From: Isoetes taiwanensis
Taxonomy: Eukaryota > Streptophyta > Lycopodiopsida > Isoetales > Isoetaceae
Reading direction: 5' to 3'
DNA: 64,000 bases
Assembly (NCBI GenBank): GCA_021234155.1
Contig: JAJEKV010000023.1
Location: 7,912,009-7,976,008, forward strand
Positions 43,821 through 55,484 of this stretch are shown here, in pieces. The translations under genes and the position numbers were made by a program. The notes beneath the pieces were generated by a model that was not told the origin of the DNA, did no database searches, and saw nothing but the letters and a program-made list of their open reading frames with translations. Position 1 is the first letter of the stretch. Each line of letters begins with the position of its first letter.

Positions 43821-44020
43821 CCTCTGATACCATGTTGGAACTAGGAAATCTGGGCTGCCTTCTCATACAGTTTCAGAGGTGGCAAACTTCCAGATGTCTT
43901 GTAGACTGCTATGCTATAGCAGTAGGATACGGTGCTAATATTTAAGACTCAGTAGGATACGGTGCCAACTTAATGTACCTGTAAAGCAGGCTCAGACCAA
44001 CCAGTTTTTGGGCACCAACA
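43821..44020 (-). mobile_element. 188-bp LTR with adjoining primer-binding site
   Basis: On plus, 43833 starts TGTTGG and 44020 ends CCAACA, perfect 6-bp inverted termini. Directly next to it, 43832-43821 on the minus strand reads TGGTATCAGAGG, the tRNA primer-binding site, as expected for the 5' LTR of a minus-strand element. A direct repeat CAGTAGGATACGGTGC lies inside (43919, 43949). No internal domains or second LTR were identified below 43820. Confidence 0.65.
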
Positions 44021-44247
44021 GAGCGTTGGGCGCAGTGTTGACTTTAATACATTTTTAGACCTCCCCCCTTCACCATCTGGAACCTTTGGCCATTTCACCT
44101 GTAACAGAAGCATAAATTAGGAATAAATAAATTTCTGATACCTTCCATCAACTTGCTCTTATGAACTAAAATGCCAGTACCATCTGCCACATATCACCTT
44201 CCATGTAGGGAACATCTAATTAAAGCAATTTAAGATAACAGTTATAC

Positions 44248-44780
44248 CGTCACTGTATCGCCCTCAATGCTCTCAATCATGCCCTGCCAGTAGCACTCGT
44301 CAATCCACGCATCAACGTGGTCTCCAGCCTGCCACTGATCATTGACAACTGCAGTCAAATCCTTGCACGTCTCTGCATTGAACTCCGAGCGCCGCACCAC
44401 CAATGGAAAGCTTGGCCTCAGCATAAGCTCCAGATTGCGACTGCGAGGTGCCTTCTGGTAGGGCTTCATGGTATGTCTCTCTACACCATTAATTTAAAGA
44501 TTAGAAATGCAGAAAAATAAATACATAACACTTCCAATCGGTTCAGGATCTCATACTCTCATCTGGAAAGTCAATATAGGATAAGGAAATCCTATCACCC
44601 TTGATTTCTTCAACCTGAGAAAGTGGAAGGAGAAAAAAAGATATAATGTCCATAACTACAATGTTGAAGCTTTTAATTCCTTACCTTTGACCTGAACCAT
44701 GCACCTCGAAAGCCATTAACATGTGACTTGGACTCCACACATTGGCCAACATGAAAAGATAATCCATTCTGCCCCTCCAT
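44248..44780 (-). CDS. Agenet/Tudor-domain protein, first three exons
   Basis: Three minus-strand exons join in phase: 44780-44685 (ATG start, MEGQNGLSFHVGQCVESKSH, ending AWFRSK before GTAAGG), 44614-44557 (VEEIKGDRISLSYIDFPDE, between TCTCAG and GTATGA), and 44480-44248 (KRHTMKPYQKAPRSR; LELMLRPSFP; DHVDAWIDECYWQGMIESIE, ending at GTATAA). The pattern V-G-x-x-V-E...GFRGAWF...YIDFPDE and a second G-D-x-V-D-A-W...W-x-G is that of tandem plant Agenet domains, royal-family chromatin readers. All splice sites are canonical and no stop occurs, so the gene is probably real. The downstream exons are not found nearby. Candidates on this strand are 25749-25904 and 22726-23218, across about 18 kb of transposons. 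Confidence 0.8.
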
Positions 44781-44898
44781 CAAAGACTACAATATACTGC
44801 TTCCATTCTGAGTATAAAAAAGCACAAGCAATAAGCGCTACAAACAAACAAGTATGCACACTTTGGGTATGCTTCGTATATATAATTTTGTAGCTTCT

Positions 44899-44960
44899 AG
44901 AAAGAAAGAAAGAAAGAAAGGGAGAGAGGGAGGGAGGGAGGGAGGGAGGGAGGGAGGGAG
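44899..44960. repeat. Microsatellite (GAAA)n(GGAG)n
   Basis: About five GAAA units pass into GGGAGAGA and then about eight GGAG units. No LINE body follows, unlike the tetranucleotide tails at 31076, 41428 and 63541. It lies about 120 bp upstream of the Agenet gene start. Confidence 0.9.
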
Positions 44961-47900
44961 CCACAAAAATTTTGGCATCTGCCACTTTAAGGCACACAAA
45001 TTTTCACTCCAAGCTCTAGGAAACATAACTGATCAGAGAATAGTAAAGCCACATCTCCAAGGAAAACAATCAAGCTATTAGGCAATCTGCAACTTTTCAT
45101 TCGTTCCACAAAGAATAGTAGTCTGACCCACTGGCATTCAAACTGCTAAGGTCAGGATTGCTAAGGCTATGCCTCCCTTGCTCATTTAGAAACACAACAC
45201 TACCTAATGCACTTCCATGACGTCCATGTTAAGCTGTTTTATTAAACATGCTGGTGAAACCTGCAGCTCTATACGGATCACAGATTTGGGGATTGATTTG
45301 CAGGTTGATAAACGGATTCAACTAGAAAGGCTCTCTTGTTTAGAATACCATAAATGCCGCACCACATTTTACTTGCTGAATTTAATGCTAAACTCTTACT
45401 GCTTGAAGTGGCCTTATGCTCAAGGTATGCCATTTTGGCAACATGCAAGAGGGCCAAATGATAGCATATATTTCTTCAAAACCTTGGCTGATCAAGGTTG
45501 GGCATTTTGGTTCTCTAAAACAGCTAAATAGTTCAGCTCCATGGGGTCCTGAATGGATAGTATTCCACCATTTCAATAAAACTTAGGAGCGCCTAGTTAA
45601 CCGAGTTTTGAGCAGCTTTATATATACCCTGCCGTGCTGTCCACTAGAAAGATTCTATCTAAATAACTATCTGAATATTTCAGCTCATTGTTTTAACATA
45701 AGACCTGGCTACTTAGATATCAATCTCTTGGTACAATTTAGGGTGTCCTATCACCAGCTGAAGATCTGAGACCAAATAATCGTGAGCAGGAAACGTCTAT
45801 TGCGTGATTTGGACTTAGGAGCATTTAATATTGTCTGCCCTGCTTATCACATAATAATAGGAAGATATCGCCACCTGTTTAGAGACCCACGAACTTTTGC
45901 AGCAGCTTCAAAGGAAAAGAGAGTGTGTCCAAGGCAGGCACTTCATTTTTCATTCTTAAGGAAAGAAAAGAAGTGCCTGATCCATGTTGCCTTCTTTGAT
46001 ACTGATTGCCATGCATCTAATAAGCCCTGATTTTCTTTAAATATGATGGATTGGAAAGACGTGATAGAAACGGGCAAGAATGGTAGACGCATAAGCTATA
46101 ATATGTTAGGCCTATCAGCAAGTAAAATGCATGAAAGAACAAGATGGAAAAACTTCATTACGAACGTCAAAATACCTTAGTCGTAACAAAACACAAGCAA
46201 GAAGACTCTATTCCCAAAAATAGCTTGCTGTTAGATGTAAAATGGGCAGCTCGAAAATGGAAGCCACCGGAATGTCTTGAAATGCATCTCACTTGCAAGG
46301 CAGAATTGCACACCAAACGCAGTTGTTTCTCTCCTCTTTCTTTCTATTGTCTAAACGCGCCAAAAAAGGAAAAACTATTCACGTAATAATTTTCGACGTG
46401 ACCACGGCAAAAAGAAAGGATAAATAAATATGGAAAATCCAGAAGATAAATAAAGAGATAAAATTTTAGCATGTAGGCCATAAAGGCTATAAAAAAAAAT
46501 AACTAGCAGAAATGCAGGGTTGAGGTGAAGGTTAGAGTGGGGATGGGGTAGCTAAACTGATGAGCACACTAGAGGGACCATAGTTGGATCACGAGACTTT
46601 TCTTGCTTTTTTAACTAGAGCGTGGTCATACCAGTAGATTGTAATAAGATTGTGCTTTGTCTGGACGTAGCCAGATATGGCTAACTCTTACAATGCTAGC
46701 CACTTCAATCGATCCTCTAATGGCAAATATTTGTAAGAAATTGGTATTCAAATTCTTGTAATCTTTGTAGTTGTGTGTGTGCGCGTGCATGCGTGCGTGT
46801 GTTGGGGGTGGGGGGGGGTGGTGGGGAGGGGTGTGTGCATGGATTGGGTAATTGTAGATCTTTGATGTTGTTGTAGTCATATAGATGTTATTATCTCTCA
46901 TGGAGTCAAAATGTATATTTATATTCAAATGTGTATGTCATGGAAACTCATTCGCGTTGGTGATCGCATTAAAACTGCAAAGGGGGTGTTATAGGTGTTT
47001 TGTCTCAGTGGGGTTTATGGGTTGTATATTTTAATCTCTATCATATATTGCGACCAGATTGAGGGGTAATAGAAAGACAATTCATGAACTATCTCTATAA
47101 TTCTATTTGTTGAAGCAACATTATGTGATTTCAATCTCTATCAGGTGCAACCAGATTGAGGGGTAATAAAAAGACAAATCATGAACATTAATGGTCCTGG
47201 GAAGTTAAGGACCCGTATTGTACAAGTATTTGTACATAATCCACATAAGCAAACTATAAAAAGAAGAATTGTAGAAGAGGGCTTTTGATGGTACGTGAGG
47301 AATTTTTGCAAGAGATGAGCTCCAGAAGGAATTGAGTTGCAGAGGAGCCGGAGGAGGCTATCTGGAGTCAAGAGTTTTCATAGACGGACGGCATCAAATT
47401 GTTCTTCCTTTCCAGGTGGGGTTTGAATTCTAATTTTTAGGATTCAATTGAGGGTTGCATAGGCTGCCAGGAATTGGTTTGCATATTAAGAATTTGTGGA
47501 TTGAGAAGTTTTCTCACTGAGCAAGTAAGAGATGATGTTGTCGTTTAACATTTTGTTACTAGACCTAATTGAGACATAGTACAAGGCAGATCATTAAACA
47601 TGTGAACTGACAAAGGATTTCCACATGTGGGATAAATGTTATCGTGAGAAGAAAATTTTGGTGTAAAAGAACGAGCAGCATGAATGCTTATGAGGAGACC
47701 TTCATCTTTTCAGCTAACGAATATACAGGAAGCATGTACATGTGAAAATAAATATTTTTAACATAAAAGGTTGTTGCACCATGGAGTCTCACATTGGTTC
47801 AGCAAAAGGTCTTTATTCATAATGTAGTTGGTCTTGAGATAAATGCCAATGTTCTGGTTTTTTGGAGCTGCATACAAACTGAATAAGTTTTTAACCTAAT

Positions 47901-48012
47901 AGTCTGGTGCAAGGAAATGACTGTCTACAAATTTTATAAATGAGCATTGAGAAAGAGCCAAATTCTGGGTAGATGCCATATCAAGGTACCCCACCATCAC
48001 ATGGTAGTTTTA
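44961..48012. other. Intergenic DNA, no gene seen
   Basis: Open frames on both strands are short and without motifs. It holds the G-rich/GT tract at 46771-46831. A phrase of about 25 bases (ATTGAGGGGTAATAGAAAGACAA type) recurs at 47059 and 47155. Confidence 0.5.
46771..46831 (+). repeat. GT/GC alternating tract followed by G-runs
   Basis: Alternating purine-pyrimidine DNA (TGTGTGTGTGCGCGTGCATG, then CGTGCGTGTG) spans 46771-46801. It is followed by G-runs of 5, 9, 4 and 4 separated by short spacers (46803-46831). The first part favours Z-DNA and the second a G-quadruplex. Confidence 0.85.
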
Positions 48013-48927
48013 TCAACATCATGATGTTTGCCAATTATGGCCACCATACGAGGCCATAAGAAAGTATACAGGCCAAATCTGGACTGTGCATCTCTTAACT
48101 AATGTTGCTAGACAAATCTGGACTGGGGATCTCCATAGATGGCTTTGTTACCTTGCTGCATCTTCAACTCCAAGTTTGGTTACAACATGCTGCTTAACTC
48201 AAAAGGATGTCTGACATTAACGCATAAGAATCGGCATGCTCTAGACTTACCTCTATGAGCTTTTGAAAGCATCTAAGTCCCAAGCTGGTTTCCCCATAAA
48301 TTTTTCAAGTACCCAGCAAAATTGTCCATGCTGCTTTTGATAGAGACCATGTTGCATTATCAAGCAACTTCTATGGTTCATGCAAATATCCTGATCTAGC
48401 CAGAAGCTCTACCATGCAATTCTAGTAATTCCTTGTTAAGACCAATATTCATGTTGAAGGACATTAACCAATGTTACGTGCCATAGACTCCAGTTTGTGA
48501 GGATCATGGCTGAAGAGAGAATTCATATGGCAAATTAAGGCAAGTAATTTTCAAGCATAACATTAAAATTCAAGTACTTATAAGAAGGTATAATTGTTGA
48601 TCTCTACATAATCTGCATTAGTCTGTATTCAACTAGATACCTCTCAAGCTCTTGCTTCTTAAACACTTTCACATGTTGAAAAATCTCTCATCATCATTTA
48701 CTTCAATCGTATGCTGAAGCATCATGATGCTTGCCAATTATAGCCACCAAAATGGGACCATAAGTACTATACAATGCAAATCTGGGTTGTGCATCTCCCT
48801 TAACTAACAGACTGTGGATCTTAAATATATGGCTTTGCATTCTTATCTTGTTGCATCTTGAACTCTAAGTTTCGTTGCAATATCCAACTTAACTGAAAAG
48901 GATGTCTGACATTAATTCATGCATCCG
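48013..48927. repeat. Diverged direct repeat of a PPR-gene tail, two ~210-bp copies
   Basis: 48013-48232 and 48719-48927 share ATCATGATG, TTGCCAATTAT, GCCACCA, AAATCTGG, TGTGCATCTC, CTTAACTAA and AAAAGGATGTCTGACATTAA in the same order, with many differences. On the minus strand both read as a broken ALMSDIL segment typical after PPR arrays. This suggests an old duplication of a PPR gene end. Confidence 0.65.
48250..48420 (-). pseudogene. PPR-protein fragment
   Basis: The minus-strand reading from 48420 is CMVELLARSGYLHEP, stop, KLLDNATWSLSKAAWTILLG, T, stop, KIYGETSLGLRCFQKLIE. It then meets a GTAAGT at 48250. This matches the last PPR units and E region of plant PLS-type PPR proteins, which recognise organelle RNA. 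Two in-frame stops in under 60 codons show a pseudogene. The repeat copy at 48013-48232 would be its continuation. Confidence 0.7.
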
Positions 48928-50695
48928 TAGAGAACTCAAACCTGAGATGTATGCCTGGGATTGTCGATTGCCTCAATTCTAGATGGGCCTACATGGCAAG
49001 TTGCATTTGTTAAGATGAGTGAAGAAGCTCTTTCCCTTTTCCTTTGTTGAACTTTCGGCCATAACCAGGGCTTCGAGAGAAGAAGCTAGCTGATCGCCAA
49101 AAATTCACCTGTTAGGGCCTGTCTGCAATCAAAATCTAAGAATACAAGAGGCAGAATAAAATAAAATAATAAAGTAGTAGAATTCCCAGGCTGCTTATAG
49201 CCTTCTCATACATATACTTGATGTGTCTATATGTTTAGCAATGTGATAAATAAATGCTGATGATGCAGGAGTGTTTCAAAGCAATTCAGGTAATATCTAG
49301 ACCAATGATTTGCCACTGCACCAAGAAAGGCATCTTCGTCACAACAAATATGTATAGAAATTTTACCAAGACTGGTATCAAAGCTGGGTAATCGTAAACA
49401 CGGATTTCTGATCAAAGCCTTGTTTCAAGGGACCATCATAAGTTTGCTCTTGAGTATGTCGCCAATATAAACTGCTCTTGAGTATCTCGTAGTAAATGCA
49501 TCGATTTTGGAAAAAACAAAAGATTATCAGAGAATGTCCACAGGAGCAGCTAAATGTAAGATTCTAAGAAGTAAAAGCACACGCTTTGTAGTTAATTGAC
49601 CAAAGCAACAGAGAAACCTTCGGCAAGAACATTCAAAAGATTCCTGCTTGGATTCTGTTGACAAATCACATTTTGCACTGCGATCGACTGACAATTTATG
49701 TCAAGAAAAAGAGGGATGTTAAGCTCCGGCAAGGGAGTATACCATCGACATAACTAAGAATAGAAGAAAAAGCTAATGATTAGGTAGCCAGAATGCTGTT
49801 CGGAGAAGCCAGCGCAGAAGCAGAGGAGGGAATCGGGATGGTTGGAGAAGAGGAAAAGTGATTTTCAAGGACTTTCTAATTTTCATGGCCGTCCGATGAG
49901 AAATTAAGAGATCTAATGGTTGAGATGAAAATAAGCTGAGGTGGTAGGACATGTGGCATAGCTAGGAACGCAGGAAAGTGGGCAGCTCGGGTTAGGCAAC
50001 CCTGCTAATAATTACAAAAGGAAACTAGATACACTGCTCAAGTATTGTTGGCAATAAGCCGAGAAGTTATAAATGAATATTTAGCATAATAATAGGGTTT
50101 TTGGGTTGCCCGCGAGCAACCCTCTTGTTGGAGGGTGGAGTGACGGTTTGAAGGCTTGGATTTGTTTTGAGGATAATATGCCCCAGAATATTCCATGTAA
50201 GTGGATGCGATCGGCTGGGCTTTTTTAGGGTTTTTGTGACGACCAGTGACAGTTAGACGGCAACGATTCGCCTGGGAAGAGCCTGGCGGTAGGGATTGTT
50301 CGGGCCTATGGCAGTGGCATGAACGCTTCCTTTTCTTTTGTTCCGGCCGATCCATGGCAGCGGAAGCAGAATTGCAGGTACATTTGCAACTATTTGGCAG
50401 AGGTCCGGGTTGGTAGAGGCCCGGCGCCAAAGGCGAGGAAGCCTTGGATCTGTTTCATCGCTTTCTGTTTCATCGCTTGCTTAACGCCTTGGACATCCTT
50501 GATGCAGTTTGCCTTGATCGGAGTTTTTTGCATTCTACGCTTGCTCGTAAGCGTTGAAAGCTCCAGAAGCAAGAAAGAGTGAGATTTTGGATCTTCTTAA
50601 ACCGCCAAATGGACATGCCCTTTTTGAAATTCGTACAGAGTTCCGGTTACTTTATTTCCAGTTCTGCAGCTTTAACCTCCGATTTACCAGCTTTT
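48928..50695. other. No firm feature
   Basis: Short open frames occur on both strands (for example minus 49415-49227 and plus 50319-50582), without motifs I can place. The GC content rises at 50100-50600. Confidence 0.4.
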
Positions 50696-51504
50696 TCAAC
50701 AGAGGCGCGAAGATTTGCTTCCAAGTTCCAACACGGATAGCTCGCCCTTAGTCTTTTCTAATTTGGTACGTAAATTTGCTTCTTTACTCTGGGTTGTATC
50801 ATATTTTGTTTTTAACTCTACAATTTGAGCTTCCAAGTAAGAAACGTTGCTTTTAGCTTGGGCCAACTCTGCCTCCGTTGTATCAGATTTATCGGAGGCT
50901 CCTTTTAGGAACTGTTCAAGCTGAGAGATCTTTTCTGTGTGCTCCTTTAACTCTTTTTTAAGCTCGCACAATTTACTTTCTACTGTCTCAGCTTTTAGAG
51001 AAGATACTTTCAGCAGTTCTTCAAGCTTAGAGATCTTTTGTTCAGCTGCTGCAAGGGAACCGAGTTGCATTTTCGACTGGCCTGTTGCTTTTGAGAGTTG
51101 GGTTTCTAAGTCTGTCACTTTGCTCTCTGTTGTATTAGCTTTTCCAACAATGGCTTGAAGTGAGTTTTCTAGCTCCACAACCTTTTTTTTTCAAAGTGGA
51201 CACACATTCTTTCTCTTGCGCTAGTTTCGCCTCAAACTCTGTTACCATAGCGGCCCTAAGCTTTGTGGCTGACGCATGAAGTTCTGTTTCTAACTGCTTT
51301 CGGCTTTAGATAATTTATCCCCTACCTCATTTACTAAGCCCTCTGCTATTTCAATTTTAGTGCCTGAAGCCGTAATCTTTGCTTGCAGCTCACATATGGT
51401 ATTAGTAGATTCCCTGAGTTTGGTTTCTAATTCACTCAGCACATGCTCTGCTGTACTTGTTTTTGCAATATGTTCTTCCAGCTTAGAAGCTTTGGTACTA
51501 AAGG
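50696..51504 (-). pseudogene. Coiled-coil protein gene relic
   Basis: The minus strand encodes continuous heptad-like sequence in three frames joined by single-base shifts. 51504-51290 has KASKLEEHIAKTSTAEHVLS and ELETKLRESTNTICELQAKI. 51290-51190 has LETELHASATKLRAAMVTEF. After a 9-A run (near 51187), 51178-50696 has VELENSLQAIVGKANTTESK, SKLEELLKVSSLKAETVESK and KISQLEQFLKGASDKSDTTE. The repeated E-L-x-x-x-L-x-x-A pattern predicts a long coiled coil of the filament/tethering type. No specific family was recognised. Its N-terminal side is cut off by the plus-strand LINE beginning near 51505. Confidence 0.65.
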
Positions 51505-53634
51505 ACACCATTGCTCTGGTTATCACAGAAGGGGATGTCATCATGGGCCTACAACATCTAGCTAATGGGAAGGCAGCATATTTAGATGGCATGCAGGCAA
51601 AACTTCTGAAATGGGCTGGGCCTCCACTGGTGCCTGTCCTCACGGCATTGTTCAATAAAGCATTGCGAGAAGGCTTCCCTCTGCAATGGACCACTAGTAG
51701 AGTTGTGCCCATATACAAAGCAGGGGACCCTCAATGCCCGGCCAACTACCATACTATTATGGTCAGCTCTCTCTTTGCCAAACTGTTGGCTGGCATCTTT
51801 GAGCAGCGACTGACAATATGGGCAGAGGAAATGGATGTGCGAGCTCTTACACAGGCAGGTTTCCGGCCCAGCCACTCCACCATTGATCATATCTTCACTC
51901 TGCGCACATTGATTGAGAATAGCAGGAATCGCCGGCAGAACCTGTACTGTTGTTTCGTGGATTTTGCAAAAGCTTTTGACACAGTACCCCGCGACAAGCT
52001 ATGGGACAGATTGCAGCAGCTAGGGACCCCCCTTGATCTACAGAATGCAATATATAGGCTATACGAGGCATGCTCAGGCCGTATCACATCGTCAGCACAG
52101 CCGGTAATCAGTAGCATTGGAGTGCGTCAGGGTTGCCCCCTCTCCCACACACTCTTTGGCCTATACATTGATCAACTAGAAGATTGGCTCTCTGAGCATG
52201 GAGGTGCGGGCGCACATCTCATGCATCACACAATCCGGCAACTCATATATGCTGACGATGTCAACCTCCTGGCCTATACTCCAGAGGACATGCAACGTCA
52301 CTTGGATGCTCTTGACACTTTTTGCCAATTCATTGGCATGCGAGTTAACTTGGCCAAAACTAGGGTGCTGCTAGTTGCATCATCCCGTCAGCCAAGGCTT
52401 CCCTCATTCACTTACCAGGAACAGGAGGTAGAGGTGGCTCCGACCTACAAGTACTTGGGGATCGAGTTCTCAACTACCACCCATTGGGATGCTGCCATCA
52501 GGTTGCGGGTCACGGCGGGTTGGAAAGCATTATATGCCATGCAGAACAAAAGCCACAAGGCAGAGTTGTATGCCTGGGGCCACCAGTCACACTTGTTTCG
52601 GGCCTTGCTCGAGCCGGTCCTTTTGTATGGGGCAGAAGTGTGGGGTCCGGTGATATCCCTCAGCACCTGGAATGATCTCGAGCAGGTGCAGAAGGCCTTC
52701 TTGGCACGGGCCCTGGGGGTGAAGTCCACAGTTCCGTACCAGATCCTACTCCAGGAGACAGGCTTTCCACCTCTTCAACGGGCTGCATTGGAACGCCATA
52801 TCGTTTACTTCCAAAAGGTGGTCGCTATGGCTAATACACGCTTGCCCCACCTTGCTTTGGCCACGGCGATGGGTCCCCAACGCCTGAAATCCTGCTGGAA
52901 AGACAAGCAAACTCAGTGGTTCTCACGCTAGGGTGTGCAGGCAAACAGATGTGTCCAGGTCAGGACAAAGAAAGATCGCAAGGCACTTAAGTTGTACCTA
53001 GATGCCACTTTCCTTCGCAAGCTCTGGGATGCAGAGGCTCTGACGCACGTAAAGCTGGCACACTATCAGCAGCAAGTCAATCCTAGGCTCACAAGAGGCC
53101 CACACTAGTACTTGTACACCCAGCTGCCCATGAAGAAGCGCAGACTTATAGCTTCCATTCGCACGGGTGCACATCGCCTCCACATTGAAACAGGGCGTTG
53201 GGCTCGGGAAGCACGAGAGCAAAGGCTTTGCCAGTGTTGCCACCAGGGCACCATTGAGGATGAATGTCATGCCCTCCAGATCTGCCCAGCATTTGCCCAT
53301 ATCCAAGAGCGATATGTTCGATTGCTAGTGCCTGGCCAGCCGTTGCATCAGTTATTGACTACGGCGTCAGTGGGTTTGTTGGGGTCATACCTCCAGGAGG
53401 TTATGGATGCACGGACTCATTTGTGTCCTACGGGATGGTATTGAACTGTCCTATACAATTGTACAGTGTGCCAGCATACTTATTACTGCTAAGGTTTTTC
53501 CCTCGAAAACCCTTCGGGGCGGGGGTTTTTTAATCCTGTCAGTAATACGCATGCTGCTCTCTTTTTGTTTGGGTTCCATAGGCCAATTGGTCTCCGTGGA
53601 TGCTAAAAATCTATTCATTCATTCATTCTTACCT
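51505..53634 (+). mobile_element. 5'-truncated LINE (RT to 3' tail)
   Basis: The reverse-transcriptase frame is open from 51505 to a TAG at 52929-52931 and continues in the same frame, past a TAG near 53107, to 53444. Motifs: MGLQHLANGKAAYLDGMQAK, RVVPIYKAGDPQCPANYH, VDFAKAFDTVPRDKLWDRL, IGVRQGCPLSHTLFGLYID, YADD (52248-52259), a thumb, and a zinc-binding C-terminus (CQCCHQGTIEDECHALQICP). The 3' UTR has a C/G-rich hairpin near 53500-53535, a second hairpin GGCCAATTGGTC (53582-53593) and a tail (ATTC)n at 53616-53634. The endonuclease and 5' end are missing. The open frame at 51360-51504 is antisense coiled-coil sequence read through by chance. Confidence 0.85.
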
Positions 53635-54016
53635 ATTCCGCTACAGCACGATTCTTGTATACAATACCTGAACAATCTGGTAGCTTTTGAGGCACCTGAG
53701 ATTCTAGTAGCTTCTGAAGTACCTAGGATATCTTTTTGGGGCTTTGAAAGTGGAGGTAAGAAAAGAGGATAGAGAAGATATCCTGCAAAAAGCTTCCTAA
53801 GAGCCTTACTATCATGAATATGTCTTTCATTTTTATCACACTTGCTCCAACCATCTTTGGACTGGACCAAACTGATGTTACAAAGGATCGTAATCTTTTT
53901 TTTTAGGCAAACACACTATATGTGGAGGGATATCTCAGGAATAACGTTAGTGGAGCACCCATGAAATATGTGGCCAGATAAGAATGACATTATACATCAG
54001 ATCAATCGCACCCAGA
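53635..54016. other. Flank between LINE and LTR repeat
   Basis: No gene is seen. A degenerate triplicate of TTTGAGGCACCTGAGATT, GTAGCTTCTGAAGTACCTAG type lies at 53685-53735. Whether it continues the coiled-coil gene beyond the LINE is unclear. Confidence 0.35.
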
Positions 54017-55287
54017 ATGTTCGTATTGATGATGGATGGGCCACCCTTCGCGGTGGCATGTTATTTTATGTGTATTGTTGCTAGTGTTAACATATATGCA
54101 CGCTTCCGCCATATAGAATATTCCATAGAAGGCGTGGGACGAATGACACCTCCATGCCCTTCACTCAGACACTTGGCCATCACAAGTGGTTCCAGTCAGA
54201 TGGAGGGCCTTCTCTTCGTGATAGAGTTGCCATGTGAGGGGAATTTCCCGTATTTGTATGATGGGAGCGTTGTATAGGTTCGAGGAACATCATAATGGTA
54301 TCAGAGCCATGATCTCGACAGATTGATCATAGCACTGGCCATGTCCTGATTAGTTGGATCGATTAGTTCGTAGTGTAAGGAATCCCCCTAAATTCCTAGA
54401 TAATATGCCCAAGTAGCATAGCTGTGCGAGAAGTGAAATAATTAAGAAGAGAAGTGTAGGAGAAAAAGGAGAGGTCGTGTTGAGGTTTTGCCAGAAAGAG
54501 GTCACTTGCTCCCAGAGGCCACGACTTTTTGTAGAAAGCTCGGATGGACGTGAATTTTATGCCATTGCGTAGAGGACACTTGAATAGCTAAAAACCCATA
54601 AAAGCCCCATCGAGGGATGTAAAAAGTGCAATATTTTTAGGGTTTTCCTAAAAGTTGCACTCATATACATTTTTTGATTTAGTTTTCAATTTTAAAATCT
54701 AAAAACATCTTGAGCGCAACTTATATGGCAGTAGCATATTTTGCCACCGTATAATAATTTTTATACTTAAAAAAAGGGGGATTTGAACGCCCGTTTCTTT
54801 TCGCTCTCCTCTTGTGTTTCTTCGGAGCTACCCATGCCACCACAGTCGCGAGGTTTTGGAGCTAACTCCTCGCCCGCCATAGTCAACCTCGACAGAGCTC
54901 ACTGCCTCCGCACTCCTGCCGTAGACGAGTGCCGCCCCTAACTCCTTCTCTGCTATCCACCTTCACCTATGCCATGCCTCGTACCAAGCAAACCAAGAGC
55001 TATGCCACTTGTACTGTACCACAACTTTTTGCAGAGCTAGGGTTCAACCTAACAGGGGATAGTAACAGGATTGACCTCATCCTTGACCAATCAGCCCTCC
55101 GCTTTACCATGGGATTCCATATACATTATCCCATATTCCATCTCACGGACCGATTTCTGCATAAGCTCAACGCCATGGACGAAACTATATGCTTGTGCAG
55201 CAGCCAAGCCAAGTCTTGACCCTCACTCGATATTACCCTTCACAAATTGAGGCCCATCCATAGATGCTTACCACCATGCCAAGCTTT
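54017..55287 (+). mobile_element. LTR-leader-gag unit, copy A (non-autonomous LTR element)
   Basis: Shared sequence begins ATGTTCGTATTGATGATGG. About 275 bases later a TGGTATCAGAGCC primer-binding site (54296-54308) follows the presumed LTR end. Next comes a non-coding leader and a short ORF (54974-55219). Copy B repeats it 1468 bp downstream. No protease, integrase or RT is present, so an active element of this type would depend on enzymes supplied elsewhere. Confidence 0.6.
54974..55219 (+). CDS. Short ORF in LTR element, copy A
   Basis: Starts MPRTKQTKSYATCTVPQLF, continues AELGFNLTGDSNRIDLILDQ, and stops at 55219 after about 81 codons. Its counterpart in copy B begins at 56383. The position after the leader suggests a gag-like start. 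A one-base difference changes the frame after LRFTM in one copy relative to the other, so at least one copy is broken. No domain recognised. Confidence 0.4.
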   Translation: MPRTKQTKSYATCTVPQLFAELGFNLTGDSNRIDLILDQSALRFTMGFHIHYPIFHLTDRFLHKLNAMDETICLCSSQAKS

Positions 55288-55484
55288 CAGCCTATTTTGC
55301 AAAGTGTGCACAGGAGGGGCGGATGGAGTGGGCTACCCTAGCCATTGGTATATGCCAGCCAATGCCCTTGTCATGATTCTGTCTGTTGTTATCTGGAGAT
55401 CCTGACCATCAGTCGACCCCCTTGAGTCAGAGCCGGGGGTAGAACCCTTATTTATGAATTTTATGTAATATGTTAGTATTATGT

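Noticed and set aside
44716-45081. Open frames with Pro-Ser-Leu or Gly-Arg-Glu repeats
   Set aside because: They are translations of the (GAAA)n(GGAG)n microsatellite.
46626-46928. Open frame with a His-Pro-rich stretch
   Set aside because: It reads through the GT/G-rich tract on the opposite strand; no other support.
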